64,000 bases of DNA from Neocallimastix lanati (nom. inval.) (Eukaryota > Neocallimastigomycota > Neocallimastigomycetes > Neocallimastigales > Neocallimastigaceae): positions 520,001 to 584,000 of the forward strand of contig JACVTC010000002.1 of NCBI GenBank assembly GCA_016946835.1. The letters are read 5' to 3'. Both the position numbers and the translations under genes were made by a program. Of the stretch, positions 22,648-34,669 are shown piece after piece; within the stretch, counting starts at the first letter, position 1, and the number at the start of each line of letters is the position of its first letter. The notes under the pieces were generated by a model that saw only the letters and a program-made list of their open reading frames with translations, searched no databases and was not told where the DNA came from.

Positions 22648-23947
22648 CATATGTCGAAGAGAATATTTAATTTGCAAAAAACTCAAAATGAAATATTATA
22701 AAACCATTAAAAGAAGAGGCTCTAATTGTAATTTATATGAATTTGAAGAATTAATTGAAAAAATAAAAATATAATAGAATGTGCACAATTATTCATTAAA
22801 ATGTGTAATATTTGTAGGAAAGCTGAATACCAACATTGGATTAAATACAGGATGTAAATATATGAATTCTCATAATCCAAAGAAAGCTTGGAAATGGCTT
22901 AAAACAACAGCAAGAAGTAGATAAATTTAAAAAAATATATCAAATTCTCCAGTAAAAGACAAATATGGTAAAATTAGCTACTTCTACTAAAGAACAGTTA
23001 CAAGTATGGCACAATCACTATACAAAAAAAACTTGCATTAAGTCAATCTGATAATCAATAGTTCATAAATCCAATGGTCTAATAAATTTTCCAATGGTAC
23101 AATCAGGTATACGAGACACAATAAATTGGGATATAAATCAAGACATCAGCATTGAAGAAATTAAAGAAGCAATATTAGCTACTCCAAAATATAATGCTTC
23201 AGGCCCAGATGAAATTTTATTTTTAGTAGCATAATCAATTAATAATTTAACTATGTCAATATTATTTTTCATAGTGACAAGTAAGAGTGGATAGTAACCA
23301 TGTTTATTGTTTTTTCTATTTAATTCTAAAATAATCTTTAGGTATTAGAGGTAAATGTTACCAATTTATAAAAAAATCTATATTTGACTTTCAAAGCCAG
23401 TGTTAAAATTGATGATCATTATTCGGAATCTTTTAATATATTATGAAAGGAGTTTGACAAGGTTGTCCACTATCACTAATTCTTTTCAATCTATTTATTG
23501 ATGACATTTTTAATGATTTTTCAGAACTTGGAATTCCTTTAGGCGAATCAAGATGTTGTGGTGGACTCTTTGCAGATGATATTGTTCTATAAGAGCCGTC
23601 AAGAACTAAGTTAAAAAAAAAAATTGCTTAAGAAGGTAAAGGAATGAACTAAATTTAATATGATGAATTTTAGAATTAACATGTGTGCAACAATGGTGAT
23701 TTCGACCAGACACACCTTTTTTTCATAATAAAAGAGATCCTACTTTTTATCTTGCTGGTCAACCAATCCCAATAACTAAATGTTATACCTATTTAGGTAT
23801 ACCATTTGATAAAAGCTTATCGTTGAACCCTATTATTAAATTAACTAACTCTAAAGTCACCAAAGCTCTCTTTTCTGTTAGTAAATTTCTTTCAAATTCC
23901 AAAATTCCTATTCCATTTAGGAAGATTATAATTAACTCTTAAGTAAC
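22495..23947 (+). pseudogene. LINE-B linker and reverse transcriptase, heavily degraded
   Basis: Contains a T36 run (22612-22647) and then scattered RT blocks: SIEEIKEAILATPKYNASGP near 23150, QGCPLSLILFNLFIDDIFND near 23460, CCGGLFADDIVL near 23555, TYLGIPFDKSLSLNP near 23795. The central fingers and palm part found in LINE-A (PIPKKGDLSDCNNYRG to LKKAYDSV) is largely missing. The element is thus internally deleted as well as frameshifted. Confidence 0.75.
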
Positions 23948-24976
23948 GTGCTTAGTAAAGTCTCTTACTTTGCACCTTTACTTGGTTCAAATAAAGCGAG
24001 AACAAATAATACTCAGAAATTAATTAATAAAGGATTAAGATGGATTGCAGGTTTACAAAAAGCCAAATCTTTTATTAATGTTTATTCTATTTCAAAAGAT
24101 TTAAATATTCCTCCATTGTCAGCTAAGTGTGCTTTGTCTCAAGTCAAATGTTTTGATAAATGGAAAGATTCAAATTGTATTATTTCCTATTTAATTAATA
24201 ATATTCCAAAATATAGAAAATATACATGGATGAAAGAAAGTAGAACTCTTAAACGTAAACTAGAGAAAAGAGGTAATAACGATAATAAAATCAAGGATTT
24301 TTATTGGAATAGGGATTTGAAAATCAATTCTATTAAAGCTGAATTTTATGACAAAAACAAATTCGAAGAAACATCAAAATTTATTAAACTTTGTTATGAA
24401 TATCCTGATCTTTCATATGGCTTCTATTGGCTATTGAGAGCACGAAGCGGATATAGATTAGATGCTAGAATTGCTAAAGCTGCAAAAATAATAGATCAAA
24501 TGTATCCTAATTTCTTTTGTCCCTGTTGTAAAAGTAATAAACAATGGATAAGGCATTGGTTAATTGATTGTCCATTTTTCAGTCCTATTCTTAGTAAAGT
24601 CAATAATAAAATTGTATTCTTATATAACGCCTTTAACCGTGGTAAGCTGACAAATGATATCGTTAATAGTAATAATGATAATAGCAATAGTAATAATTGC
24701 AATAGTAATAATAGTAATAGTAATAATAGTAATAGTAATAATAGTTATAGTAATAATAGTTATAGTAATAATAGTTATAGTAATAATAGTTATAGTAATA
24801 ATAGTTATAGTAATAATAGTTATAATAATATTTGTAATAGTATTTTTAGTAATGTTAGTAATAGTATTGAAAATAATGTGTATATTGATTCTAGTGTGTG
24901 TGAAAAAGTGTTTAATTTCCTTCTTAGAGGTCGAAGTATTAATAACACTATAAGGGAATGGAAGGATCTATTTTAA
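23948..24976 (+). pseudogene. LINE-B C-terminal region with CCHC and Asn/Ser repeat
   Basis: A continuous 342-codon frame, the best-preserved part of LINE-B: KVSYFAPLLGSNKARTNN, LNIPPLSAKCALSQVKCF, KYTWMKESRTLKRKL, a CCHC motif CPCCKSNKQWIRHWLIDC, then an expanded Asn/Ser/Tyr repeat, then a short conserved end (RGRSINNTIREWKDLF). The first codons are not a true start; the frame continues an upstream RT thumb. Preservation of this part while the RT has decayed may be chance. Confidence 0.75.
24663..24835 (+). repeat. 15-bp coding repeat (AGTAATAATAGTTAT)n
   Basis: Tandem units encoding Asn-Asn-Ser-Tyr-Ser (earlier units Asn-Asn-Ser-Asn-Ser) lie in frame in the LINE-B C-terminal region, between the CCHC domain and the terminal conserved segment. 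LINE-A has no equivalent, so it is a lineage-specific expansion. Confidence 0.85.
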
Positions 24977-25655
24977 GTGCCAGATGAAATCAGGTGCTTA
25001 TTCTGATACTCTGTTCTTAGTGGTTACTACAGCTCTTCTTCAATCGATTATACCTATTGCTATTGGCCAACAATGGTCTTTGTTCAATAGGTTCAAATCG
25101 AATTGTACTACTACCTGATAGTGAAAATAATAGTATTGTTACTACTAATGAAGTGAATAGTTCGATTGTTGAAAATCGTGTTAATTTAAGTAATTTTCTG
25201 AGTAATGAGTGTGTAAATTAAATGTGACGTGGTACTAATGTACTGATAATATAACTTTCTTCTTGGTGGAAGAGATGCAGACAGTATCGATTTAAATTAT
25301 AAAAAGGAATGGGATGTTTTGTTTTAAGAACCAAATCATTTCTGGTGATTATTCAAAAAACACCATTCTTGGTGCGATCTGCGGCTCTCTCTACAGAAAA
25401 TTATGCCTCAGGCTAGTACTCGACAAGAGTTACTATTCCGAAAGTATAAATACAAACTAACCAGAGGCGTCAACGCTGAAAATGCAGTAAGATAGACTAG
25501 CAAAGCCAATGCCTCTGAAGGAGAAGACCATAATTTTTTTTTCAGGGGTGTGGGGCATTTCGCCAAATTTCATTTCGTCAGGTTGCACTTCGCCAATTTT
25601 TTTGAAAGCATGTGGCGTATTAAAAAAATGTGGCATTTCGCCAAATTGAAATTTA

Positions 25656-25687
<32 letters not shown>

Positions 25688-25697
25688 AACTAAATAT

Positions 25698-25931
25698 TGT
25701 TAACTTTATTAATATAAAGTTATATTCTAGCTTAGGTTTAATAAAATATTAAATTAAATTATATTAAATACATTGTAATTATAAATTAAATATAAATTAA
25801 TATGTATCTAGAACAAGCCACAATTAAATATAAATACATGTAATTTTCTCTGTACTTTAAATCTTTGTTAACCATTTATTTATATTCTATAAATAATAAA
25901 TTTATATTAATTAATAAAACGAATTTTAATA
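25698..25931 (+). repeat. 5' LTR of copia-1
   Basis: Begins TGTTAACTTTATT and ends AATTTTAATA; no difference from the 3' LTR was noticed. The 3' terminus is TA rather than the usual CA. It carries AT-rich sequence suitable for a promoter (TATATTCTATAAATAATAAA). Confidence 0.95.
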
Positions 25932-25950
25932 GATTAAGAGTCTCAAGCAA
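25932..25950 (+). other. primer-binding site, tRNA-Lys(CUU) anticodon-arm type
   Basis: GATTAAGAGTCTCAAGC begins at the first base after the LTR. Its complement reads GAGACTCTTAATC, the anticodon stem-loop of a tRNA-Lys with anticodon CUU, not a tRNA 3' end. This matches the arrangement in Drosophila copia, where a tRNA fragment cut near position 39 primes. The same core, ATTAAGAGTCTCA, follows the 5' LTR of the second copia at 37573. The tRNA sequence is from general knowledge of the conserved arm; no such tRNA gene is in this window. Confidence 0.65.
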
Positions 25951-25956
25951 CCGAAA

Positions 25957-28900
25957 ATGTCTGACAGCGCTGAATGTTTCGTTTACAAGGGTTCCAACTT
26001 CAAAATGTGGAAAAAGTTACTCATTAACATTTTGAAAGCCAAAGATCTCTCTGATTACGCCACAACCAATATTTTCAATGAAACCGATAGAGACCATGAA
26101 AACTTTGGGGAAATCGATAAAAACAACTCAAAGGTTGTTGCTATTATTATCAAGTCTGTGGATGAATCAATTTATCAAGATATTGAGGATTTAGAATCTG
26201 CCTTTGACATGATCAGGAAACTGGAAGATATTAACCAAGAAGCAGATGAACTAATTGTAGAAAAATTAATAAAGAAACTGAAAATTATGAAGCCTCGAAA
26301 CTATATGGAAGTTTTAAAATGTTTATCTGACATGTTAAACACTTTTAACAAACTTAAAACCGCCAATTACGATATGAGTGAAAATGACAAAATCCAATAT
26401 ATGTTCAAGGCGCTACCAAAGGAATTACAAATTGCTTTCCTGCCTGAACCTGGTAAAACAGCTGAAGAATATTATGATCTCATCAAATCAAGAAATATAT
26501 TTATCAGATGCATGAATGAACAAAAAATAATCAAGCCACAAATTAACCATAATAATCGTAACAATTATAATAACTACGATGATCCCATGGATTTAGACCT
26601 AGTATTTAACAGAAATAACAGGTATAAAAGCCACAGACAAAATAATTCTCAACGAAGAATTCCAAATAAATACTGCCATATTTGTAACCAACGTGGTCAT
26701 TTAACAAGTGAATGCCATTACAACGGGAGAACAAACGGAACCATGGATCAAACTAAATTTAATAATAATAATAATAATAACTATAATAACAGATTTAATA
26801 ACAATAATTATAATAATAATAAATATAATAACAATTATGATAAAAATAATAATAAAAGTTATAAAAATAATAATAAAAATTATAATAAAAATTATAAAAA
26901 TCGTAATAATTATATTAATAACATTGAAAATAACAATTTACCTGTTGATTATGATGATGACATAAATTATGAAAATTTAAGTCACATGATTAACAATAGT
27001 CTTGATAGTGTTGAATTTTTAAATAATTTAAATAAATCTACTCATAACCTTAATAATTATAAAAATGATAAAAATAAATTAAATAAAAATTTTAATAATA
27101 ATCTTAATAATTATGAAAGTAAAAATAATAATTTACATAAAGAACTTAATAATGATATAAATTACACTAATAATACTAATTATATTAATAATTATGATAA
27201 CAATAACAATTGCCCTACTAATGACAACAACGAATCAACTTGGATCTATGATTCTGGTGCAATTGTTCATATTACTAATGACCGAAGTTTATTAACTAAC
27301 TTTAAAAAATACAAAATTAATTTAACATGTGCCAACAATTCTGAAATGGAATTCGAGGGATTTGGTACATACAAAGGCTCAATTAACGGTTATGACATTA
27401 CTTTAAGTAAAGTATTTTATTCTAGGCACGCAAACAAAAATTTAATTAGTGGTATACAATTTGCCTACACTGAACTAATATCAATTACTAAACTTATTAA
27501 CAATGAGCCACATCTTATCATTACGGATAATGATAATAATATTATTAATACTTATAGGTCAATTGATGGAAGAAACACATTTAGAATCAAAATAAACAAT
27601 AAATATAATAACTTAATTATGAACACCGATAATGATAATCTTTGGCATAGAAGACTTGGTCATTTCTATCATAAAGATTTATCTAAATTTATAAAGGAAC
27701 ACACCACAAGTCATAATAACAATGACAATAATTGTATTACTTGTGGAATAGCTAAAATGAAAAGGTTACCTCACAACAGGGTAACTCCTAAAGCTACCAA
27801 GTTATTAGATGTTATCCACTCCGACATTGTTGGTCCTTTCCCGGATTCATTTTTTGGTTTTAAATTCATCATTACTTTCATTGATGAATTCTCTAGGAAA
27901 GCCTGGATTTTTACTATGAAAAGAAAATCAGATGCCATCGATATTATTATTAATTTTTTCAAATATTTAAATAATCTTTTTCCAAATTATAAAATTACTA
28001 ATTTCAAATCGGACCAAGGAAAAGAATATTGTAGTAGAAGAGTCAACAAATTCTGTAAAAAGAATGGTATTAGAAAACTCTATTCTCCTCCAAGAAATCC
28101 TCAAAATAATGGAATTGCTGAACGATTTAATCAAACCATTCTTTATTCCCTAAAATGTTTATTAAGCTGGAGTAAACTCAACATTAAATTTTGGGATTTT
28201 GCTATACGTTATTCAAAATATCTTTATAATCTTACTCCTCATTCAGGAATAAATAATCAAATTCCCAATGAAGTATTTTATGGTACTCCCATTCATGTTA
28301 ATCATATTAAAGTTTTTGGATGCATCGCTTATTATAAGGATTTCTCTCCCAAGAAAGGAAAATTAGATCCTAACGCCAAAAAGGGTTTTTTCTTAGGTTT
28401 CAGTAATGATTCTAATTCTTATTTAATAATGGACTATAATAATTTTTCTCTACATCAAGTAAGAGAAGTATTATTTCAAGAAGACACCCCTGCCTGCATT
28501 ACTAAAGATATTACAAAAAGAATTTCGCCTTATGTTAAAGACAATAATAATAAATTAAATTTATGCTTAGATTTATCTTTTATCAACAATTTATTAAGCA
28601 ATTATACAAATAATAATATACATAATAATAATAATATCAACAACAATTATGACAATAATGACGATAATTATTTTATTCCTGACAATAATAATATCATTAA
28701 TATTCCTGATAATCCACCTAATAATATTAATATTCATAATAATATTCCTAATAATGATATTCATAATAATAATTATAATAATAATTATAATAATAATTCT
28801 CCTGATGATTATAATGTTAATAATAATAACTTTAACAATAATTTAAATATTGATAATTATAATATTTCAGATCAAAATAATAATAATAATTTTTCATATC

Positions 28901-28981
28901 AAAATAATGAAAAATTTTTAATTAATAAAAATTTGTCAAAAAATGAACAAAATTTAAATAATAATAATTTCAATAATAATT

Positions 28982-29028
<47 letters not shown>

Positions 29029-31116
29029 TTAATATACGATAAAAATTTTTCAAATAATTTTATTAATTCTAATAACAACAATCTTATTGGCTCAAAAAAT
29101 CAATACAATGGTAAAAAATTTTCTGATACAATAAATTCTGAATTTAATCAAAATTTAGAAAATTTTAATCAAAATACAAATACCAATACAATAACCAATG
29201 AAAATTTTTCCAACACCAAAAATTTTTCTAATCCAAATTATATACAAAATTCTAATAATAAAAAATTTTTAATTAATGAAAATTTTAATTCAAAAAATGA
29301 TCAAAATTTTATTAATAAAAATTTTTTATCAGAAGAAGATAAAAATAATAATAATATTAATAATTTTATTAATAATAATTCAAATAATAATAGCATAAAT
29401 ATTTATAAAAATAATAAAAGAAAATCCAAATTTTCCAATAATAATATTATTAAACACTTCAAACCTAATATTAATAATAATAATATTGATATTTACAATA
29501 ATAATAATAATCATAATAATATTATTTCTTATAATAATAATCCTAATAATTTTAATTACAACAATGATAATTTAATTAATACTATTGAAACTGAAAATGA
29601 AGAAGTTCCGAAAACCTATCAAAAAGCTCTCAATTGTGATCATGCCGATGAATGGGATATTGCTATCCAAGAAGAACTCAAAAATTTATATGATAATAAT
29701 ACAATGACTTTTGTTAAAAAATTACCAAGAGGAAAACAACCAATTTCTACAAGATGGGTTTTTGCAATTAAAAAGGATGCAAATAATAAAATTATTAAAA
29801 GAAAGGCCAGACTTGTTGCAAGAGGTTTTGCTCAAAGATACGGTATCGATTATGAACTTACATATAGTCCGACATTAAACGTTGATTGTATAAAATTACT
29901 TCTCGCTTTTGCTGCTCAATTTCAATGGACTGTTTATCAATTAGATTTTAAATCTGCCTATCTAAACGCTGCCTTAGACAAAGAAATTTACACCGAAATT
30001 CCTTACGGCGATGAAAACTACGGTAAAGGCTATTGGATTCTAAATAAGGCATTGTACGGCCTTAAACAATCAGGCCGCCAGTGGAATAAAACCATTACAA
30101 AATTTTTAACCGAAAACAAATTTCATCAATCCACCACTGATCCATGTGTTTTCTTTAAAAAGCAGAAGGAAGAACTAACTTGTATTATAGGACTTTATGT
30201 TGATGATATGCTAATTATAGGTGAAAATTTCGAAATTGTTAGAATTGTCTCAAGAATTAAAGATAACTTTAAGGTATCAAAATGTGGATTTGCTGACTTC
30301 ATATTAGGAATCAAAATAGAAAGAGAAAATAATGATATTTATATCTCACAAGAAGCATTCATTGATAATCTATTAAATAAATATAGTATAAATAATAAAA
30401 AGAAAATAAAATCACCATGTTCAGTAAATGAGAATAATGAAGATAATGAACCTGTTGACAAAATAAAATTCAAAAGTATTATCGGATCCTTAATTTATCT
30501 TGCAAGATGCACACGTCCAGACATTGCATTTGCTGTTAACTTTGCCGCTAGAAAATCAGAAAATCCAACTCAAGCCGATTGGAAAAAAGCTATTAAAATA
30601 TTAAAATACTTAAATGGAACAAAACATTATAAAATAAGATATGACGGTAAAGGTAAAATAAATGCACATACAGATTCAGATTTTGCCGGTGATCCAAATG
30701 ATAGAAAATCTACTTCAGGACACATTATCTTAATGGGTACAAATCCTATTTCATGGTATTCTAAAAAACAAACAACTGTCGCAACGTCTACTGCCGAAGC
30801 TGAATATTTAAGTACTACAGAATGTATTAAGAAAGTATTACAAATTAAAAATCTACTTTATGAATTATTTGGAGAAACTGAAACTATAGACATATACACG
30901 GATAATGAAGCAAGCAAAAGTAGCATTGAAGCAGGTCATTTAAATCCAAAGCTTAGACATATTAGTGTTAGCTACCATTTCAACAATGAAAATATATTAA
31001 ATAAAAATGTTCAACTAAAATATATTAGTACAAATGATATGCTGGCCGATCCATTAACCAAAAACCTTAATGGAAACAAAATAACTAATTTTACAAATAA
31101 AATTTTTATAAAATAA
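25957..31116 (+). CDS. copia-1 Gag-Pol polyprotein
   Basis: A single 1719-codon frame starting MSDSAECF six bases after the primer site. Gag: residues 1-230, with zinc knuckle C240-X2-C243-X4-H248-X4-C253. Protease: D432-S-G. Integrase: H564, H569, C593, C596 zinc site and D623, D686, E722 (35-residue DDE spacing). Reverse transcriptase: first Asp D1330 (LDFKSAYLNA) and YVDD at 1414-1417. RNase H: D1573 (TDSDFAG), E1614 (AEAEY), D1649 (TDNEAS). PR-INT-RT-RH order is diagnostic of Ty1/copia. Two very Asn-rich linkers (about 262-420 and 870-1210) separate the domains. All catalytic residues checked are present. Gag and Pol share one frame with no shift or stop, so stoichiometry must be set some other way. 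Confidence 0.95.
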
Positions 31117-31126
31117 AAAAATTTAA

Positions 31127-31138
31127 TTTGAGGGGGAG
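31127..31138 (+). other. polypurine tract of copia-1
   Basis: TTGAGGGGGAG ends at the base before the 3' LTR, the required position for plus-strand priming. It is conspicuous as the only G run in the area. Confidence 0.85.
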
Positions 31139-31372
31139 TGTTAACTTTATTAATATAAAGTTATATTCTAGCTTAGGTTTAATAAAATATTAAATTAAAT
31201 TATATTAAATACATTGTAATTATAAATTAAATATAAATTAATATGTATCTAGAACAAGCCACAATTAAATATAAATACATGTAATTTTCTCTGTACTTTA
31301 AATCTTTGTTAACCATTTATTTATATTCTATAAATAATAAATTTATATTAATTAATAAAACGAATTTTAATA
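31139..31372 (+). repeat. 3' LTR of copia-1
   Basis: A 234-bp direct copy of 25698-25931 with no visible difference, followed by the second AATAT target copy. Confidence 0.95.
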
Positions 31373-31558
31373 AATATTATTAATATCGAATAAAAACAAT
31401 TTTTAAAAAAATTATTTTGAATTAATATTTATTTTTTTATTCATTTATCTATATCAATACTCCACTTGTCGAAATGCAACATTTTAATACTACGCCACTT
31501 GTCGAAATGCAACCAGACGAAATACAATTCGGGGAAATGCAACTCTCCCTCTTTTCAG

Positions 31559-31862
31559 ATCGTCAATTCAAACTCTAATCCTTAAGGAGGTGAGGTTCGT
31601 TGCATAGGAACTTTTTCCCGAATTTATTTATACACTTTATTTTTGATTATTACTTTTTATTTCACGTTACTATTTCAAATATTATTATGTTCAAATTGGA
31701 CAAATAATATTTATTTATTTTATTAATTTTAGGTCTTTTATTTTTTATTAAAATTAAAAGTATTTATGTAATTTATAAAAGAATAATTAAATAAAGAATA
31801 ATTAAATAAAGATTAAAGTTTTGCAATAATTGCGGTTATAAAAAAAAAAAAAAAAAAAAAAA
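31559..31862. other. intergenic, no gene seen
   Basis: Begins with about 60 bp of mixed sequence (ATCGTCAATTCAAACTC, AAGGAGGTGAGG) that may be the displaced 3' end of the DNA into which the TIR element inserted. AT-rich filler with a poly(A) near 31840 follows. Confidence 0.4.
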
Positions 31863-32165
31863 GTTGAAATTATAACAAAATTTCAATTTCTGTTGTAATT
31901 ATAACTGAATTGAAATCTCAATTTCAGTTATTTATATTTCAATAATTAAAAATATTATTTATTTAATTATAAATAATATATATATTTACAAAATTATAAT
32001 TGATATAAATTCTTATTTAATATTTAAAGAATTATCTAAGGCCTAATAATTCTGAAAATATCAATAAATAAGGTTTATATTAATAATTAATTTCGATTCT
32101 ACATTTGATTTAAAACAAATATGTGTAGCAACATATTTATATATTTAATAAAGATGTGAAGCATT
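31863..32165 (+). repeat. dispersed repeat R1, copy A
   Basis: Contains TTGAAATCTCAATTTCAG, then TTTAATTATAAATAATATA, TTTAAAGAATTATCT, and AACAAATATGTGTAGCAACA. Near-identical sequence is at 35968-36115 (without a roughly 30-bp internal duplication), and an inverted diverged copy is at 48119-48350. No ORF. It may be an LTR remnant. Confidence 0.65.
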
Positions 32166-32691
32166 TCAACATAATTTATGTATTATCAGCATAAATATTT
32201 GTACAATGAGTATAAATTATGTAATACGCCACAACTTTCAACGTATATTTTTATTTATTGTATTTTAGCATTAAAAAAATAAAATAAAAACTAAAAAAAT
32301 AATAAATAAAAGAATAAATATTTAAGAATTTTATTTTATTTTTATTTATTTTCAATTATTTAATTTTCATTTTATTATTATATTTTATTATTAAATTAAA
32401 TAATAAAATAAAATTTATTTTAATATTAAATATTTATTATTAATAAATTTTAAATATTGATATTGATATTAATAAAATATGATATTGATATTAATAAAAT
32501 ATAATGATATTGATATTAATATAATTTAAACTATATATATTCTAGTTAATTATTATTATTTATAAATTTAGAGCTTGTTTAATTCTAATAAACTTTTATA
32601 CCATAAATCAATGATATCATTTTTATCACATTTTTTATCAATTAATTCGGATTCCTTTTTTTTGTATTTTTTAATTAAATCATTGATTTCA

Positions 32692-33215
32692 TCAATTTTT
32701 GTTAATATTCTTTTTTTTTTTTTTTTTCCAAACTCCTTCAATTTTCCTTTTGCAATTATTGTAAGATAAAGATTCTTCTCTTTTTAAATGATAAATCAAT
32801 TCATAGAAAGAAGGTTTTTTGTAAAACAATTTTTTTAAGTAATTGTTAAAAAATTCTGAAGCATTATTTGTTATGTGGTTTATATCGTTATAATAATTCC
32901 AATATTGAATATCATATTTATATAAATAAGTCTTATTAAAATATTCCAAAAAATTTAAAAAATGGAAATAATTATATATTTGACATATAATTTTAATATA
33001 ATTATAAATATCAAATATATATTCAGGATTTATAAAAGGAAAATTTGTAATAGCTTTATAAAACAAATAAATTTTATGATTACTTTCAACTTCATTATAA
33101 CATAATTTATTTTTTTGAACTTCTAACGATCTTTAATAATGCCATACACAATATTTAATAGTAATATTAGGAAATATTTTAATGGCAGCATTGGATATTG
33201 ATATTAATAATAAAA
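32692..33215 (-). pseudogene. MULE-type transposase remnant
   Basis: Read on the minus strand, a frame with one stop gives SISNAAIKIFPNITIKYCVWHY, then RSLEVQKNKLCYNEVES. It continues to WNYYNDINHITNNASEFFNN and YELIYHLKREESLSYNNCKR, ending in a poly-Lys run. The pattern (helix before FPN, a C-X2-H motif, then WN...TNN..E.F) is that of the C-terminal half of Mutator-like element transposases. The N-terminal half with the first catalytic Asp residues is missing and a stop follows CVWHY, so it is inactive. Confidence 0.6.
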
Positions 33216-33318
33216 TTTATAGAATTATTGATAATATTTTAATAACTATTTAATAAAAATATAAAGAAAAAAAATTATATTAATATTTTATTATAAAAAT
33301 ATAGTAAAGTAATATTAA

Positions 33319-33392
33319 GTAAAGAACAATATAATGGATTCTAAAGTAATTTGAAATTCTAATTAATAATCCATTATATATTTGTTCTTTAC
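33319..33392. mobile_element. 74-bp hairpin element, MITE-like
   Basis: The left arm GTAAAGAACAATATAATGG and its inverse at 33368-33392 (CCATTATATATTTGTTCTTTAC, two extra bases) enclose about 28 bp. No ORF. It lies about 100 bp beyond the MULE remnant. Confidence 0.45.
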
Positions 33393-34669
33393 CAAAAATG
33401 ATACAGTATAAGTAATAAAGTATCAATTTCTTATTTATTTTATTTTAATGGGGTAGAGAAAATAGGGAATTTATAAAATAATATATTCCAACTCAAATAT
33501 AATAAATAATAATTTACACAAATAATAAAATTAACTTATTTGTTTTTAAGTCTTGTTTTTATTTATTAAATTAGTTTTATATAAATTATTACAATTATAT
33601 CTTATATTCCTCGGAATATAATAATTATTAATTATCTTTAATAATTCAATTTATAGTAATCTCTTTAAATAATAATTTTATTTATAATTGAAAAATTTAA
33701 CTCTTATCCTTTAAATATAAGTAATTACTTAATTATTTAAACTAAACTATAATTTCTCTAAAACTATTATTTTATCTCAATTAGAATTTTTAAAACAACA
33801 AGAAACTCAATTACTTTTTATTTAATTATTCTATTTTATACTAAATTATCTTAAATCTTATTGGTTATTGGTACATTAAATTTTTATCTTTAATAATTTT
33901 TACATTTTTGTAAAGATTTAATAAAATTTAATAATTAATTATGTAATAATTAATTAATATAATAGAATTATATAAATTTATGATTTACATATATGAAAAT
34001 TAATTATAAAAATATGTAAACTTTTTCATAGAGGATAAATTATTATTTAAATAATTTTGGATAATAAATTTAATTTTAATAATTTATTTAACTTAGTTAA
34101 TTTAGTTTAGTTAGTTTAAAATACATTAAAATTAATTTCGGAGTACTATTAAATAGTTAAAATTAGTTTAAATAGTTTATAAAAATAGTTTTGAATTGTA
34201 AATATATAAACATTAGTATTAGTAAAATTTATATAATAAATATAATAAATGAGTTTTTATTGAATTTAATTATTATTGTAAATAAGTTGAAAGCTTATTG
34301 AATTAATTATTGTTTAGTTTTAATTAATTATTATTTAATAAAATTATTAGTAAATATTTTATTTATAAATAAATAATAATATATATAAATTAGATAGAAA
34401 TAATATATTAATATAATCATGAAAAATATAAATACATGTAATTTTCATTATTTAAATTGATGTATTAGTTATTGACTATCAACTAGTTAATAACAATAAG
34501 TGATTTGTTTTTCTTAAGATTATTTTATTTAAAAAGCAAATTTTTATTACGTGTTCTTTTAATTTTAGTGTTAAAATTTTGTTATTTGCAATCTGTTTCT
34601 ATTAGAACATTTTACAATAACTAATACCTTTTAAACAAAAGAAACACGTTACAAATAATAAAATTTTAG
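33393..34669. other. AT-rich intergenic, no gene seen
   Basis: AT-rich sequence with a short LTR-like match at 34428-34450. The string TTTTTATCTTTAATAATTTT at about 33882 recurs at about 35368, at the break in the gypsy gag fragment, and may mark a shared element end. Confidence 0.5.
34428..34450 (+). repeat. match to copia-1 LTR interior
   Basis: AATATAAATACATGTAATTT followed by TC is shared with the copia-1 LTR (25823-25850). The flanks are only loosely similar, so this is at most a decayed related LTR. Confidence 0.35.

Larger units (their letters stand above)
20722..25536 (+). mobile_element. LINE-B, decayed non-LTR retrotransposon
   Basis: A relative of LINE-A with the same domain order: 5' region, RRM-like ORF1 portion, Ser-rich linker, AP-endonuclease, RT, CCHC C-terminus, 3' region with the shared motif at 25463. 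It carries many stops and frameshifts and two long poly(T) runs (21421-21471, 22612-22647). The TIR element at 25546 interrupts or abuts its 3' end, so the true end is not visible. Confidence 0.8.
25693..31377 (+). mobile_element. intact Ty1/copia LTR retrotransposon (copia-1)
   Basis: 234-bp LTRs at 25698-25931 and 31139-31372 appear identical by eye. Target duplication AATAT is at 25693-25697 and 31373-31377. A primer-binding site directly follows the 5' LTR, one uninterrupted gag-pol frame fills the interior, and a polypurine tract directly precedes the 3' LTR. All structural parts are present, so this is a recent and potentially autonomous insertion, placed inside the small TIR element. 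Confidence 0.95.
25546..31549. mobile_element. TIR element (MITE-like) split by a copia insertion
   Basis: The left end (25546-25655: GGGTGTGGGGCATTTCGCC ... CATTTCGTCAGGTTGCA ... GTGGCGTATTA) is an inverted copy of the right end (about 31455-31549, ending GCAACTCTCCC). Without the copia the element would be about 320 bp with no ORF. Flanks TTTTTTCAG (25537-25545) and TCTTTTCAG (31550-31558) match at 8 of 9, consistent with a 9-bp duplication as made by Mutator-like or similar transposases. Each arm holds several copies of CATTTCGCCA / CATTTCGACA. Confidence 0.7.
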
